A stretch of 64,000 bases of DNA from Pseudomonas sp. p1(2021b). Lineage in GTDB: Bacteria > Pseudomonadota > Gammaproteobacteria > Pseudomonadales > Pseudomonadaceae. Positions 21,500 through 30,860 of the stretch are shown here, in pieces. Position numbers and translations under genes: made by a program. The notes below the pieces were generated by a model. The model was not told the origin of the DNA. It saw only the letters and a list, made by a program, of their open reading frames with translations, and ran no database searches. Where the stretch lies: assembly GCF_020151015.1 (NCBI RefSeq), contig NZ_CP083746.1:3377001-3441000 (forward strand), written 5' to 3'. Each line of letters begins with the position of its first letter. Position 1 is the stretch's first letter.

Positions 21500-22924
21500 A
21501 TGAACACAACCAGCAGTACCGCCTATAACTACAAGGTGGTCCGCCAATTCGCCATCATGACGGTGGTGTGGGGAATCGTCGGGATGGGGCTCGGCGTATT
21601 CATCGCCGCACAGCTCGTCTGGCCCGCTCTGAACCTCGACCTCCCGTGGACCAGCTTCGGCCGCCTGCGACCACTGCACACCAATGCGGTGATCTTCGCC
21701 TTCGGCGGCTGCGCCTTGTTCGCCACCTCCTATTATTCGGTGCAACGCACCTGCCAGACCACCCTGTTCGCGCCGCGCCTGGCGGCGTTCACGTTCTGGG
21801 GCTGGCAACTGGTGATCCTGCTGGCAGCCATCACCCTGCCGCTGGGCTACACCAGCTCCAAGGAGTACGCCGAACTGGAATGGCCGATCGACATCCTGAT
21901 CACCATCGTCTGGGTCGCCTACGCCGTGGTGTTCTTCGGCACGCTGATCAAGCGCAACACCAAGCACATCTACGTCGGCAACTGGTTCTACGGTGGCTTC
22001 ATCCTCACCGTGGCGATGTTGCACATCGTCAACAACCTGGAGATGCCGGTCAGCCTGACCAAGTCCTACTCGCTGTACGCCGGCGCCACCGACGCGATGG
22101 TGCAATGGTGGTACGGCCACAACGCCGTGGGCTTCTTCCTGACCGCAGGCTTCCTGGGCATGATGTATTACTACGTGCCCAAGCAGGCCGAGCGTCCGGT
22201 GTATTCCTATCGCTTGTCGATCGTGCACTTCTGGGCGCTGATCACCCTGTACATCTGGGCCGGCCCGCACCATTTGCACTACACCGCGCTGCCTGACTGG
22301 GCGCAATCGCTGGGCATGATCATGTCGCTGATCCTGCTGGCCCCGAGCTGGGGCGGCATGATCAACGGCATGATGACCCTCTCCGGGGCCTGGCACAAAC
22401 TGCGCAGCGACCCGATCCTGCGTTTCCTGGTGGTGTCGCTGGCCTTCTACGGCATGTCCACCTTCGAAGGCCCGATGATGGCCATCAAGACCGTCAACGC
22501 CCTCTCCCACTACACCGACTGGACCATCGGCCACGTCCATGCCGGCGCCCTCGGCTGGGTGGCGATGATCTCCATCGGCGCGCTGTACCACACCATTCCG
22601 AAAGTGTTCGGCAAGGCGCGCATGTACAGCATCGGCCTGATCAACGCGCACTTCTGGCTGGCAACCATCGGCACCGTGCTGTACATCGCCTCGATGTGGG
22701 TCAACGGCATCGCCCAGGGCCTGATGTGGCGCGCGGTCAACGCCGACGGCACGCTCACCTATTCCTTCGTCGAGACCCTGGTGGCCAGCCACCCAGGCTT
22801 CATCGTCCGCTTCGTCGGCGGCGCGATCTTCCTCACCGGCATGCTGCTGATGGCCTGGAACACCTGGCGCACCGTGCGCGCACCAGCCACCGCCGACGCC
22901 CCTGCGAACGCCCAGCTGGCTTGA
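21500..22924 (+). CDS. ccoN: cbb3-type cytochrome c oxidase subunit I (operon 1)
   Basis: Catalytic haem-copper subunit of high-affinity cbb3 oxidase, 474 residues, about 12 membrane helices. Visible haem and copper ligand regions include [41 protein letters not shown] and the low-spin/high-spin pair around [15 protein letters not shown]. The start [17 protein letters not shown] at 21500 is set by alignment with the second copy in this window. First gene of ccoNOQP-1, with an ANR box upstream, so expression should rise at low oxygen. Confidence 0.97.
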   Translation: MNTTSSTAYNYKVVRQFAIMTVVWGIVGMGLGVFIAAQLVWPALNLDLPWTSFGRLRPLHTNAVIFAFGGCALFATSYYSVQRTCQTTLFAPRLAAFTFWGWQLVILLAAITLPLGYTSSKEYAELEWPIDILITIVWVAYAVVFFGTLIKRNTKHIYVGNWFYGGFILTVAMLHIVNNLEMPVSLTKSYSLYAGATDAMVQWWYGHNAVGFFLTAGFLGMMYYYVPKQAERPVYSYRLSIVHFWALITLYIWAGPHHLHYTALPDWAQSLGMIMSLILLAPSWGGMINGMMTLSGAWHKLRSDPILRFLVVSLAFYGMSTFEGPMMAIKTVNALSHYTDWTIGHVHAGALGWVAMISIGALYHTIPKVFGKARMYSIGLINAHFWLATIGTVLYIASMWVNGIAQGLMWRAVNADGTLTYSFVETLVASHPGFIVRFVGGAIFLTGMLLMAWNTWRTVRAPATADAPANAQLA

Positions 22925-22937
22925 GGAGAGAAGCCTG

Positions 22938-23546
22938 ATGAAACACGAAGTCATCGAGAAAAACGTAGGCCTGCTGGCATTGCTGATGGTATTTGCCGTC
23001 AGCATCGGCGGCCTGACCCAGATCGTCCCGCTGTTCTTCCAGGACGTGACCAACAAGCCGGTCGAGGGCATGAAGCCCTATACCGCCCTGCAGCTCGAAG
23101 GCCGCGACATCTACATCCGCGAAGGTTGCGTGGGCTGCCACTCGCAGATGATCCGCCCGTTCCGCGCCGAGACCGAGCGCTACGGCCATTACTCGGTCGC
23201 CGGCGAGAGCGTCTGGGACCATCCGTTCCTGTGGGGCTCCAAGCGCACCGGGCCTGACCTGGCCCGCGTCGGTGGCCGCTACTCCGACGACTGGCACCGT
23301 GCGCACCTGTACAACCCGCGCAACGTCGTGCCCGAGTCGAAGATGCCGTCCTACCCATGGCTGGTGGCACAGAAGGTCGACAACAGCCATACCGACACCA
23401 AGATGCGCACCCTGCGCACCCTGGGCGTGCCCTACACCGACGAGGACATCGCCGGCGCCCGCGACGCGGTCAAGGGCAAGACCGAAATGGACGCCCTGGT
23501 GGCCTACCTGCAGGTGTTGGGCACCTCGATCAAGAACAAGAGGTAA
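22938..23546 (+). CDS. ccoO: cbb3-type cytochrome c oxidase subunit II (operon 1)
   Basis: Membrane-anchored monohaem cytochrome c, 202 residues. N-terminal helix [20 protein letters not shown], then a periplasmic domain with one CxxCH haem site (Cys64, Cys67, His68 in [15 protein letters not shown]) and the methionine ligand region near [10 protein letters not shown]. Passes electrons from CcoP to CcoN. Differs from its partner in operon 2 mainly around residues 139-155. Confidence 0.97.
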   Translation: MKHEVIEKNVGLLALLMVFAVSIGGLTQIVPLFFQDVTNKPVEGMKPYTALQLEGRDIYIREGCVGCHSQMIRPFRAETERYGHYSVAGESVWDHPFLWGSKRTGPDLARVGGRYSDDWHRAHLYNPRNVVPESKMPSYPWLVAQKVDNSHTDTKMRTLRTLGVPYTDEDIAGARDAVKGKTEMDALVAYLQVLGTSIKNKR

Positions 23547-23549
23547 GCG

Positions 23550-23744
23550 ATGGAACTGTCATTGGATATCGGCATGATCCGCGGCCTGGGCACCCTGATG
23601 GTGATGATCGCCTTCATCGGCCTGAGCCTGTGGGTATTCAACCGTCGCCGCGACCGCGACTTCGCCGAAGCGCGCCTGCTGCCCTTCGTCGATGACCGCC
23701 TGCCCCCGGCCGGGCAGGAACCTGCCACAAGGAGTAACCGGTAA
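23550..23744 (+). CDS. ccoQ: cbb3 oxidase CcoQ subunit (operon 1)
   Basis: A 64-residue single-helix protein of the CcoQ/FixQ family, with helix [18 protein letters not shown] followed by the basic NRRRDRDF segment. It stabilises cbb3 oxidase in other bacteria. It starts three bases after ccoO and its stop overlaps the ccoP start by one base. Confidence 0.93.
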   Translation: MELSLDIGMIRGLGTLMVMIAFIGLSLWVFNRRRDRDFAEARLLPFVDDRLPPAGQEPATRSNR

Positions 23745-24685
23745 TGACCACCTTCTGGAGTACGTACATCAGCGTACTGACCCTCGGCAGCCTCATCGGC
23801 CTGACCTGGCTGCTGCTCGGCACCCGCAAGGGCCAGAGCAGGAACACCACCGACCAGACCATGGGCCACAGCTTCGATGGCATCGAGGAATACGACAACC
23901 CGCTGCCCAAGTGGTGGTTCTGGCTGTTCGTCGGCACCCTGGTGTTCGCGGTCGGCTACCTGATCCTCTACCCGGGCCTTGGCAACTGGAAAGGCGTTCT
24001 GCCGGGCTACGAGAATGGCTGGACCCAGGTCAACGAATGGCAGAAGGAGATGGACAAGGCCGACGCCAAGTTCGGGCCAATCTTCGCCAAGTATGCCGCC
24101 ATGCCCGTAGAAGAAGTGGCCAAGGACCCGCAAGCCCTGAAGATGGGCGGGCGCCTGTTCGCCTCCAACTGCTCGGTGTGCCATGGCTCCGACGCCAAGG
24201 GCGCCTATGGCTTCCCCAACCTGACCGACAAGGACTGGCGTTGGGGTGGCGAGCCGGAGACCATCAAGGCCTCGATCATGGACGGGCGTCACGGCGTGAT
24301 GCCGGGCTGGGCCGAGGTGATCGGCGAGCAAGGCGTGGCCGACGTGGCCGCCTTCGTGCTGACCAACCTGGACGGGCGCAGCCTGCCGGAAGGCGCCAAG
24401 GCCGACCCGGCCAAGGGTCAGGAAATCTTCGCCGCCAACTGCGTGGCCTGCCACGGGCCTGAGGGCAAAGGCACCCCGGCCATGGGCGCACCGAACCTGA
24501 CCCACCCGCAGGCGTTCATCTACGGCTCGAGCTTTGCCCAGCTGCAGCAGACCATCCGCTACGGTCGCCAGGGCCAGATGCCGGCCCAGCGCGAGATCCA
24601 GGGCAACGACAAGGTCCACTTGCTCGCCGCCTATGTGTATAGCCTGTCGCAGGATGTCGCGCCCGAAACCGTGTCCGCCAAGTAA
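23744..24685 (+). CDS. ccoP: cbb3-type cytochrome c oxidase subunit III (operon 1)
   Basis: Dihaem cytochrome c subunit, 313 residues. Two N-terminal membrane segments (about residues 5-26 and 58-76) flank the conserved [18 protein letters not shown], followed by two cytochrome c domains with CSVCH (143-147) and CVACH (233-237). Accepts electrons from soluble or membrane cytochrome c. It lacks a short insert ([13 protein letters not shown]) present in the operon 2 copy. Followed by a REP pair. Confidence 0.97.
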   Translation: MTTFWSTYISVLTLGSLIGLTWLLLGTRKGQSRNTTDQTMGHSFDGIEEYDNPLPKWWFWLFVGTLVFAVGYLILYPGLGNWKGVLPGYENGWTQVNEWQKEMDKADAKFGPIFAKYAAMPVEEVAKDPQALKMGGRLFASNCSVCHGSDAKGAYGFPNLTDKDWRWGGEPETIKASIMDGRHGVMPGWAEVIGEQGVADVAAFVLTNLDGRSLPEGAKADPAKGQEIFAANCVACHGPEGKGTPAMGAPNLTHPQAFIYGSSFAQLQQTIRYGRQGQMPAQREIQGNDKVHLLAAYVYSLSQDVAPETVSAK

Positions 24686-24690
24686 CACCC

Positions 24691-24755
24691 TTCGCGGGTA
24701 AACCCGCTCCCACAAGGATCACCGCCGTCCCTGTGGGAGCGGGTTTACCCGCGAA
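24691..24755. repeat. REP pair (inverted)
   Basis: TTCGCGGGTAAACCCGCTCC and its inverted copy, a sequence variant of the REP units elsewhere in the window (GTAAAC in place of ACAAGC). Confidence 0.85.
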
Positions 24756-24991
24756 AATCCCGCCGAAAAGCCAGGACGAACCGCATCCGTCAACGGCCTC
24801 AGCACCGCCCTCCCCGCCTCATCCCGCCTTGCACCCCCTCTGAACGGAACTAAGCTTGTTGCCACAGCAGCCTCGCTTATCGCGAGACGCTCTGGCACGG
24901 CGTGGGGCCTGACGCCGTGCAACGTCTTCGACCTCGATCACCCGCGGCCCTGGAAGCCCGTCCCGCCTTCAAGGACCGCGCAGAGAAAAGC

Positions 24992-25007
24992 TTGACCGAT
25001 CGATCAG
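24992..25007. promoter_or_regulatory. TTGACC-type operator-like site before ccoN-2
   Basis: TTGACCGATCGATCAG differs at one defined position from the 16-bp sites found upstream of xdhA and the purine permease (TTGACC-N4-RGTCAR). It may be a true relative or a chance match. Confidence 0.35.
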
Positions 25008-25023
25008 AAAAAGGCGAAAAACG

Positions 25024-25054
25024 GTACACATTACAAACATTTATTTGTGTACAA
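25024..25054. promoter_or_regulatory. Inverted repeat with TTGT-N2-ACAA site before ccoN-2
   Basis: GTACACA (25024-25030) and TGTGTAC (25046-25052) form a perfect 7-bp inverted repeat. The right arm contains TTGTGTACAA (25045-25054), the same form as the sites around the purine genes at 59-63 kb. TACAAT at 25050-25055 may be the -10 element. Confidence 0.4.
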
Positions 25055-25171
25055 TCATCCAGCCCCTAAACCGCGGGACGGTGGTGGAAAGGGCCTGGAC
25101 ACGGGTCGGCGCAAGCATCCTTGCGTTGCCATAACCCTGGTGGTTATCGATACTGGCGCCGATTTTCGACC

Positions 25172-25179
25172 AACAAGAA
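25172..25179 (+). promoter_or_regulatory. Putative Hfq/Crc A-rich motif before ccoN-2
   Basis: AACAAGAA fits the catabolite-repression motif AANAANAA, 24 bases before the ATG and inside the expected mRNA leader. Confidence 0.35.
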
Positions 25180-25203
25180 CACCCTAAACCGTGGAACCTT
25201 AGA

Positions 25204-26646
25204 ATGAGCACTGTAATCAGTCCGACTGCTTATAACTATAAGGTCGTCCGCCAGTTCGCCATCATGACGGTGGTCTGGGGGATCCTTGGCATGGGGCTCG
25301 GCGTCTTCATCGCCTCGCAACTGGTATGGCCCCAGCTGAACCTGGACCTGCCATGGACGAGCTTCGGCCGCCTTCGCCCGCTGCACACCAACCTGGTGAT
25401 CTTCGCCTTCGGGGGTTGCGCACTGTTCGCCACCTCCTACTACGTCGTGCAGCGCACCTGCCAGACCCGGCTGATCTCCGACAGCATGGCCGCCTTCACC
25501 TTCTGGGGTTGGCAGGCGGTGATCGTCGGCGCCCTGATCACCCTGCCGATGGGCTACACCACCACCAAGGAATACGCCGAGCTCGAGTGGCCGCTGGCGA
25601 TTCTCCTGGCCATCGTCTGGGTCACCTACGGCCTGGTGTTCTTCGGCACCATCGTCAAGCGCAAGACCAAGCACATCTATGTCGGCAACTGGTTCTACGG
25701 TGGCTTCATCGTGGTCACGGCGATGCTGCACATCGTCAACCACATGTCCCTGCCGGTCAGCTGGTTCAAGTCGTACTCGGCCTACTCCGGTGCCACCGAC
25801 GCGATGATCCAGTGGTGGTACGGGCACAACGCCGTGGGCTTCTTCCTGACCACCGGCTTCCTGGGGATGATGTACTACTTCGTGCCCAAGCAGGCCGAAC
25901 GCCCGATCTACTCCTATCGCCTGTCGATCGTGCACTTCTGGGCGCTGATCACCCTGTACATCTGGGCAGGCCCGCACCACCTGCACTACACCGCGCTGCC
26001 TGACTGGGCGCAGTCGCTGGGCATGGTGATGTCGATCATCCTGCTGGCCCCGAGCTGGGGCGGCATGATCAACGGCATGATGACCCTCTCCGGCGCCTGG
26101 CACAAACTGCGCACCGACCCGATCCTGCGTTTCCTGGTGGTGTCGCTGGCCTTCTACGGCATGTCCACCTTCGAAGGCCCGATGATGGCCATCAAGACGG
26201 TCAACTCGCTGTCGCACTACACCGACTGGACCATCGGCCACGTCCACGCCGGCGCCCTCGGCTGGGTGGCGATGATCTCCATCGGCTCGGTCTACCACAT
26301 GATTCCCAAGCTCTACGGCCGCCAGCAGATGCACAGCGTCGGCCTGATCAACGCGCACTTCTGGCTGGCGACCATCGGTACCGTGCTGTACATCGCCTCG
26401 ATGTGGGTCAACGGCATCACCCAGGGCCTGATGTGGCGCGCCATCAACGACGACGGCACCCTCACCTACTCCTTCGTCGAAGCCCTCCAGGCCAGCCACC
26501 CGGGCTACATCGTCCGCGCCCTGGGCGGTGCGTTCTTCGCCTCCGGCATGCTGCTGATGGCCTACAACGTCTACCGCACCGTCCGCGCCTCGAAGCCGGC
26601 CGAGGCTGAAGAAGCCGCCAAGATCGTCGTCGTGGGAGCTCACTGA
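25204..26646 (+). CDS. ccoN: cbb3-type cytochrome c oxidase subunit I (operon 2)
   Basis: Second CcoN, 480 residues, closely similar to the copy at 21.5 kb, with long stretches identical at DNA level in the central region. The same ligand regions are present ([39 protein letters not shown]). It differs mainly at the C-terminus ([18 protein letters not shown]). No ANR box is found upstream, so this operon is probably the less oxygen-dependent of the two. Its stop overlaps the ccoO start by one base. Confidence 0.97.
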   Translation: MSTVISPTAYNYKVVRQFAIMTVVWGILGMGLGVFIASQLVWPQLNLDLPWTSFGRLRPLHTNLVIFAFGGCALFATSYYVVQRTCQTRLISDSMAAFTFWGWQAVIVGALITLPMGYTTTKEYAELEWPLAILLAIVWVTYGLVFFGTIVKRKTKHIYVGNWFYGGFIVVTAMLHIVNHMSLPVSWFKSYSAYSGATDAMIQWWYGHNAVGFFLTTGFLGMMYYFVPKQAERPIYSYRLSIVHFWALITLYIWAGPHHLHYTALPDWAQSLGMVMSIILLAPSWGGMINGMMTLSGAWHKLRTDPILRFLVVSLAFYGMSTFEGPMMAIKTVNSLSHYTDWTIGHVHAGALGWVAMISIGSVYHMIPKLYGRQQMHSVGLINAHFWLATIGTVLYIASMWVNGITQGLMWRAINDDGTLTYSFVEALQASHPGYIVRALGGAFFASGMLLMAYNVYRTVRASKPAEAEEAAKIVVVGAH

Positions 26647-27254
26647 TGAAACACGAAGCAGTCGAGAAGAATATCGGCCTGCTGGCCTTCTTCATGGTCA
26701 TCGCCGTCAGCGTCGGCGGCCTGACCCAGATCGTCCCGCTGTTCTTCCAGGACGTGACCAACAAGCCGGTCGAGGGCATGAAGCCCCGGACCGCGCTGGA
26801 GCTCGAAGGCCGCGACATCTACATCCGCGAAGGCTGCGTGGGCTGCCACTCGCAGATGATCCGCCCGTTCCGCGCCGAGACCGAGCGCTACGGCCATTAC
26901 TCGGTCGCCGGCGAGAGCGTCTGGGACCACCCGTTCCTGTGGGGCTCCAAGCGTACCGGGCCTGACCTGGCCCGCGTCGGTGGCCGCTACTCCGACGACT
27001 GGCACCGCGCGCACCTGTACAACCCGCGCAACGTGGTGCCCGAGTCGAAGATGCCGTCCTACCCCTGGCTGGTAGAGAACAAGCTCGACGGCAAGGATAC
27101 GCCGAAGAAGATGGAAGTCCTGCGCACCCTGGGCGTGCCCTACACCGACGAGGACATCGCCGGCGCCCGCGACGCGGTCAAGGGCAAGACCGAGATGGAC
27201 GCCATCGTGGCGTACCTGCAAGGCCTTGGCACCATCATCAAGAGCAAGCGGTGA
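26646..27254 (+). CDS. ccoO: cbb3-type cytochrome c oxidase subunit II (operon 2)
   Basis: Monohaem cytochrome c subunit, 202 residues, same length as the operon 1 copy. CxxCH site in [12 protein letters not shown]. The block [19 protein letters not shown] replaces [19 protein letters not shown] of the other copy, while flanking DNA is almost identical. Start TGATG-coupled to ccoN. Confidence 0.97.
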   Translation: MKHEAVEKNIGLLAFFMVIAVSVGGLTQIVPLFFQDVTNKPVEGMKPRTALELEGRDIYIREGCVGCHSQMIRPFRAETERYGHYSVAGESVWDHPFLWGSKRTGPDLARVGGRYSDDWHRAHLYNPRNVVPESKMPSYPWLVENKLDGKDTPKKMEVLRTLGVPYTDEDIAGARDAVKGKTEMDAIVAYLQGLGTIIKSKR

Positions 27255-27259
27255 CACTG

Positions 27260-27457
27260 ATGGATATCGGGATGATTCGCGGCCTGGGCACCGTCGTGGT
27301 GATGGTGGCCTTCGTTGGCCTGGCGCTCTGGGTGTTCAACCCACGGCGCAAGAAGGAGTTCGACGAGGCGACCCGGTTGCCGTTCGCCGATGACCCCGAG
27401 GCCAGCCAGCACGTCGAGCAAGCGCAAGCGAAAGCTTCTAGGAGCAACGAACAATGA
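27260..27457 (+). CDS. ccoQ: cbb3 oxidase CcoQ subunit (operon 2)
   Basis: A 65-residue single-helix CcoQ ([20 protein letters not shown]). The ATG at 27260 is chosen because GGTGAC lies upstream at fair spacing; an in-frame GTG at 27251, overlapping the ccoO stop, would add three residues. The C-terminal tail is longer and richer in Ala/Gln than in operon 1. Overlaps ccoP by four bases (ATGA). Confidence 0.9.
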   Translation: MDIGMIRGLGTVVVMVAFVGLALWVFNPRRKKEFDEATRLPFADDPEASQHVEQAQAKASRSNEQ

Positions 27458-28434
27458 CAACCTTCTGGAGTCTGTACGTCACCGTCCTGACCCTGGGCAC
27501 CATCTTCTCTCTGACCTGGCTGTTGCTTTCCACCCGCAAGGGCCAGCGCGAGGAAGCCACCGACGAGACCGTCGGCCATGCCTTCGACGGTATCGAGGAA
27601 TACGACAACCCGCTGCCCAAGTGGTGGTTCTGGCTGTTCGTCGGCACCATCGTGTTCGCCCTGGGCTACCTGGTGCTGTACCCGGGCCTGGGTAACTGGA
27701 AAGGCATCCTGCCCGGCTACCAGTACCTGGATAACGAGAAGAAGACCGAGTTCAGCAACGGCCAGCCGGGCTGGACCGGCGTGCACGAGTGGGAAAAGGA
27801 AATGGCCAAGGCCGACGCCCGCTTCGGGCCGATCTTCGCCAAGTTCGCCGCCATGCCCATCGAGGAAGTGGCCAAGGACCCGCAAGCCCTGAAGATGGGC
27901 GGCCGCCTGTTCGCCTCCAACTGCTCGGTGTGCCACGGCTCTGACGCCAAGGGTGCCTACGGCTTCCCCAACCTGACCGACAACGATTGGCGTTGGGGTG
28001 GCGAGCCGGAGACCATCAAGACCACCATCATGAATGGTCGCCATGGCGTGATGCCGGCCTGGGCCGAAGTGCTCGGCGAGCAGGGCGTGGCCGACGTGGC
28101 CGCCTTCGTGCTGACCAACCTGGACGGGCGCAGCCTGCCGGAAGGCGCCAAGGCCGACCCGGCCAATGGCCAGAAACTCTTCGCCGCCAACTGCGTGGCC
28201 TGCCACGGGCCTGAAGGCAAAGGCACCCCAGCCATGGGCGCGCCGAACCTGACCCACCCACAGGCGTTCATCTACGGCTCGAGTTTCGCCCAGCTGCAAC
28301 AGACCATCCGCTACGGTCGCCAGGGCCAGATGCCGGCCCAGGCGCAGATGCAGGGCAACGACAAGGTCCACCTGCTGGCGGCCTATGTCTACAGCCTCTC
28401 GCACCAGGAACAGGAAACGGCCAAGGCCGAGTGA
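27454..28434 (+). CDS. ccoP: cbb3-type cytochrome c oxidase subunit III (operon 2)
   Basis: Dihaem cytochrome c subunit, 326 residues, with CSVCH and CVACH haem sites. It has a 13-residue insert ([13 protein letters not shown]) between the second membrane segment and the first haem domain, absent from the operon 1 copy. The region from the first haem site to near the C-terminus is almost identical in DNA to operon 1. Followed by a terminator. Confidence 0.97.
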   Translation: MTTFWSLYVTVLTLGTIFSLTWLLLSTRKGQREEATDETVGHAFDGIEEYDNPLPKWWFWLFVGTIVFALGYLVLYPGLGNWKGILPGYQYLDNEKKTEFSNGQPGWTGVHEWEKEMAKADARFGPIFAKFAAMPIEEVAKDPQALKMGGRLFASNCSVCHGSDAKGAYGFPNLTDNDWRWGGEPETIKTTIMNGRHGVMPAWAEVLGEQGVADVAAFVLTNLDGRSLPEGAKADPANGQKLFAANCVACHGPEGKGTPAMGAPNLTHPQAFIYGSSFAQLQQTIRYGRQGQMPAQAQMQGNDKVHLLAAYVYSLSHQEQETAKAE

Positions 28435-28445
28435 GTGTGTGACCC

Positions 28446-28477
28446 AGGCCCCGCCAGTGACCCTGCCGGGGCCTTTT
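28446..28477 (+). terminator. Terminator of ccoNOQP-2
   Basis: AGGCCCCG (28446-28453) pairs with CGGGGCCT (28467-28474) and is followed by TTTC, shortly after the ccoP stop. Confidence 0.8.
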
Positions 28478-28503
28478 CAATTTGCGGTGCCTGATAAGAC
28501 CCT

Positions 28504-28544
28504 ATCGCGGGACAAGCCCGCTCCCACAGGTTCGCCCCGCGATG
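28504..28544. repeat. REP element
   Basis: ATCGCGGGACAAGCCCGCTC followed by a shortened inverted end (CCCCGCGAT); a compact REP unit upstream of ccoG. Confidence 0.8.
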
Positions 28545-28770
28545 GTTTCAACGCAGCCCGCCAAGGCTAAACGAGCAGCCCATGACCTGGATCAATTGAC
28601 AGCTGCCATTACACGATCCAATCCATAAACCCAATGCGACTAAAGGTCGCGGCGCGCTCCCTGCCTGCCAGCACAGGCGTATCATGGGCCGCAGAGCGCT
28701 AGCAGAATGCGTAGGACTGCGGCCGGCAGGTACTGGCCGCGGCATTTCTCCACTGCCGTGGGACACGATG

Positions 28771-30186
28771 ATGAGCAAGCAAATTCCGGTACATGATGTC
28801 ACCCCGCCCGCCAAGAAAGGCCAGGAATCCCTCGACCTCTATGCCTCCCGGGAAAAGATCTACACCCGCGCCTTCACCGGCGTGTTCCGCAGGCTGCGGA
28901 TGGTCGGCGGGGCCATCCTGTTCCTGCTCTACTTCGGCACCGTGTGGCTGAACTGGGGCGACCACCAGGCCGTGTGGTGGAACCTGCCCGAGCGCAAGTT
29001 CTACATCTTCGGCGCTACCATCTGGCCCCAGGACTTCATCCTGCTCTCGGGCCTGCTGATCGTCGCCGCCTTCGGCCTGTTCTTCATCACCGTGTTCGCC
29101 GGGCGCGTGTGGTGCGGCTATACCTGCCCGCAAAGCGTCTGGACCTGGATCTTCATGTGGTGTGAAAAAGTCACCGAGGGCGACCGCAACCAACGCATGA
29201 AGCTGGACAAGGCGCCGATGAGCGGCAACAAGTTGTTGCGCAAGACCGCCAAGCACAGCCTGTGGCTGCTGATCGGCTTCGTCACCGGCATGACCTTCGT
29301 CGGCTATTTCTCGCCGATCCGCGAACTGGTCGGCGAATTCTTCACCGGCCAGGCCGATGGCTGGGCCTATTTCTGGGTCGGTTTCTTCACCCTCGCCACC
29401 TATGGCAATGCTGGCTGGTTGCGTGAACAGGTGTGCGTGCACATGTGCCCCTACGCGCGCTTCCAGAGCGTGATGTTCGACAAGGACACCCTGATCGTTT
29501 CCTACGACCCACGGCGCGGCGAAACCCGCGGGCCACGCAAGAAGGACATGGACTACAAGGCCAAGGGCCTGGGCGACTGCATCGACTGCACCATGTGCGT
29601 ACAGGTCTGCCCGACCGGCATCGACATCCGTGATGGCCTGCAGATTGAATGCATCGGCTGCGCAGCGTGCATCGACGCCTGCGACAACATCATGGAGAAG
29701 ATGAACTACCCCAAGGGCCTGATCAGCTATACCACCGAACACAACCTGTCCGGGCAGAAGACCCACATGCTGCGCCCGCGCCTGATCGGCTATGCCCTGG
29801 TGCTGCTGGTGATGATCGGCCTGCTGGTCACCGCATTCGCCACTCGCTCGCTGGTGGGCTTCGACGTCAGCAAGGACCGCGTGTTGTACCGCGAGAACGC
29901 CCAGGGGCGGATCGAGAACGTGTACAGCCTCAAGGTCATGAACAAGGACCAGCGCGACCACGTGTACGTGCTCGACGCCGCCGGCCTGCCCGGCCTGCAG
30001 CTCGCAGGCCACCGCGAGGTGCGTGTCGCCGCCGGCGATATCGTCAGCCTGCCGGTGCAATTGTCGGTCGCGCCCGAGCAATTGCCTTCGACCACCAACG
30101 AAATCACCTTCATCCTCAGGGACGCCGATGACAGCGCCACCCAGGTTGAAGCCAAGAGCCGTTTCATCGGCCCGCAAATCCGCTGA
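28771..30186 (+). CDS. ccoG: Cytochrome c oxidase accessory protein CcoG
   Basis: Membrane-bound polyferredoxin (RdxA/FixG family), 471 residues, needed for copper reduction and maturation of cbb3 oxidase. Several membrane helices are interrupted by GRVWCGYTCPQSVWTWIF and VCVHMCPYARFQSVM, followed by two [4Fe-4S] motifs (CIDCTMCVQVCPTGID and CIGCAACIDACDNIM) and a C-terminal periplasmic domain. The start MSKQIPVHD at 28771 immediately follows another ATG (28768). First gene of ccoGHIS. Confidence 0.95.
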   Translation: MSKQIPVHDVTPPAKKGQESLDLYASREKIYTRAFTGVFRRLRMVGGAILFLLYFGTVWLNWGDHQAVWWNLPERKFYIFGATIWPQDFILLSGLLIVAAFGLFFITVFAGRVWCGYTCPQSVWTWIFMWCEKVTEGDRNQRMKLDKAPMSGNKLLRKTAKHSLWLLIGFVTGMTFVGYFSPIRELVGEFFTGQADGWAYFWVGFFTLATYGNAGWLREQVCVHMCPYARFQSVMFDKDTLIVSYDPRRGETRGPRKKDMDYKAKGLGDCIDCTMCVQVCPTGIDIRDGLQIECIGCAACIDACDNIMEKMNYPKGLISYTTEHNLSGQKTHMLRPRLIGYALVLLVMIGLLVTAFATRSLVGFDVSKDRVLYRENAQGRIENVYSLKVMNKDQRDHVYVLDAAGLPGLQLAGHREVRVAAGDIVSLPVQLSVAPEQLPSTTNEITFILRDADDSATQVEAKSRFIGPQIR

Positions 30187-30197
30187 GAGAGAACGAC

Positions 30198-30728
30198 ATG
30201 CCTGCCGCAACCGCCGCCAGCCCCTGGTACAAAGACCTCTGGCCTTGGATCATCATCGGCATCCTGACCACTTCGGTGTGCCTGAGCCTGGCCATGGTCA
30301 GCATTGCCGTACGCAACCCCGACAACCTGGTGAACGACAACTACTACGAGGCTGGCAAGGGCATCAACCGCTCCCTGGACCGCGAGTTGCTGGCCCAGAC
30401 CCTCAACCTCAAGGCGAGCGTGCACCTGGACGAGCTGACCGGCGAAGTCCAGGTACGCCTGAGCGGCGACAGCGACCCACAGACGCTGGAACTGAACCTG
30501 ATCTCACCGACCCAGCCGGAACGCGACCGCAAGGTACAACTGGCCCGTACCGAACCTGGCCGTTATGTCGGCCAGCTGGAAGACAAGGTAGAAGGCCGAC
30601 GCTTCGTGGAACTGCTGGGCAGCCAGGACGGCCGCGTGTGGCGGCTGTTCGAGGAGGAGAAGGTCGCCCATGGGGTGAGCCTGGAACTGGGCGATGAAGC
30701 CCTGCAGGGTGCCGAGCACCAGGAATGA
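30198..30728 (+). CDS. ccoH: cbb3 oxidase assembly protein CcoH (FixH family)
   Basis: FixH/CcoH-family assembly factor, 176 residues. A single N-terminal membrane helix (WPWIIIGILTTSVCLSLAMVSIAV) is followed by the hallmark RNPDNLVNDNYYEAGKGIN and an Ig-like periplasmic domain. It lies 11 bases after ccoG and acts in joining subunits or delivering copper in cbb3 biogenesis. Followed by a REP pair before ccoI. Confidence 0.93.
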   Translation: MPAATAASPWYKDLWPWIIIGILTTSVCLSLAMVSIAVRNPDNLVNDNYYEAGKGINRSLDRELLAQTLNLKASVHLDELTGEVQVRLSGDSDPQTLELNLISPTQPERDRKVQLARTEPGRYVGQLEDKVEGRRFVELLGSQDGRVWRLFEEEKVAHGVSLELGDEALQGAEHQE

Positions 30729-30750
30729 CCTGGGCGCGTTGCGCCCCTTT

Positions 30751-30815
30751 CGCGGCACGCGGTCGCTCCTACAAGACTTGGTGCTCCTGTAGGAGCGGGC
30801 CTGCCCCGCGATGGG
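30751..30815. repeat. REP pair (diverged)
   Basis: CGCGGCACGCGGTCGCTCCTACA and a better conserved inverted copy (TGTAGGAGCGGGCCTGCCCCGCG) in the ccoH-ccoI gap, inside what is otherwise an operon. Confidence 0.75.
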
Positions 30816-30860
30816 CGGCATAGCCGCCCCAGCAATCCAATGGCATAAGACATCATCACA

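Larger units (their letters stand above)
24686..25203. other. Intergenic region before ccoNOQP-2
   Basis: 518 bases. A REP pair follows ccoP-1 (24691-24755). The AT-richer half from 24985 holds a TTGACC-type site (24992-25007), an inverted repeat GTACACA-N15-TGTGTAC (24-52 of 25000) that includes TTGTGTACAA, and an A-rich AACAAGAA motif near the start codon. No TTGAT-N4-ATCAA box is present. No gene is seen. Confidence 0.6.
28435..28770. other. Intergenic region ccoP-2/ccoG
   Basis: 336 bases holding the terminator at 28446-28477, one REP element (28504-28544) and the ccoG upstream region. TTGACA at 28596-28601 could be a -35 element but I find no matching -10. No gene or ANR box seen. Confidence 0.55.

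Noticed and set aside
24992..25007. ANR box before ccoN-2
   Set aside because: TTGACCGATCGATCAG has FNR-like half-sites but a six-base gap instead of four, and the left half ends in C. It fits the TTGACC-type site better.
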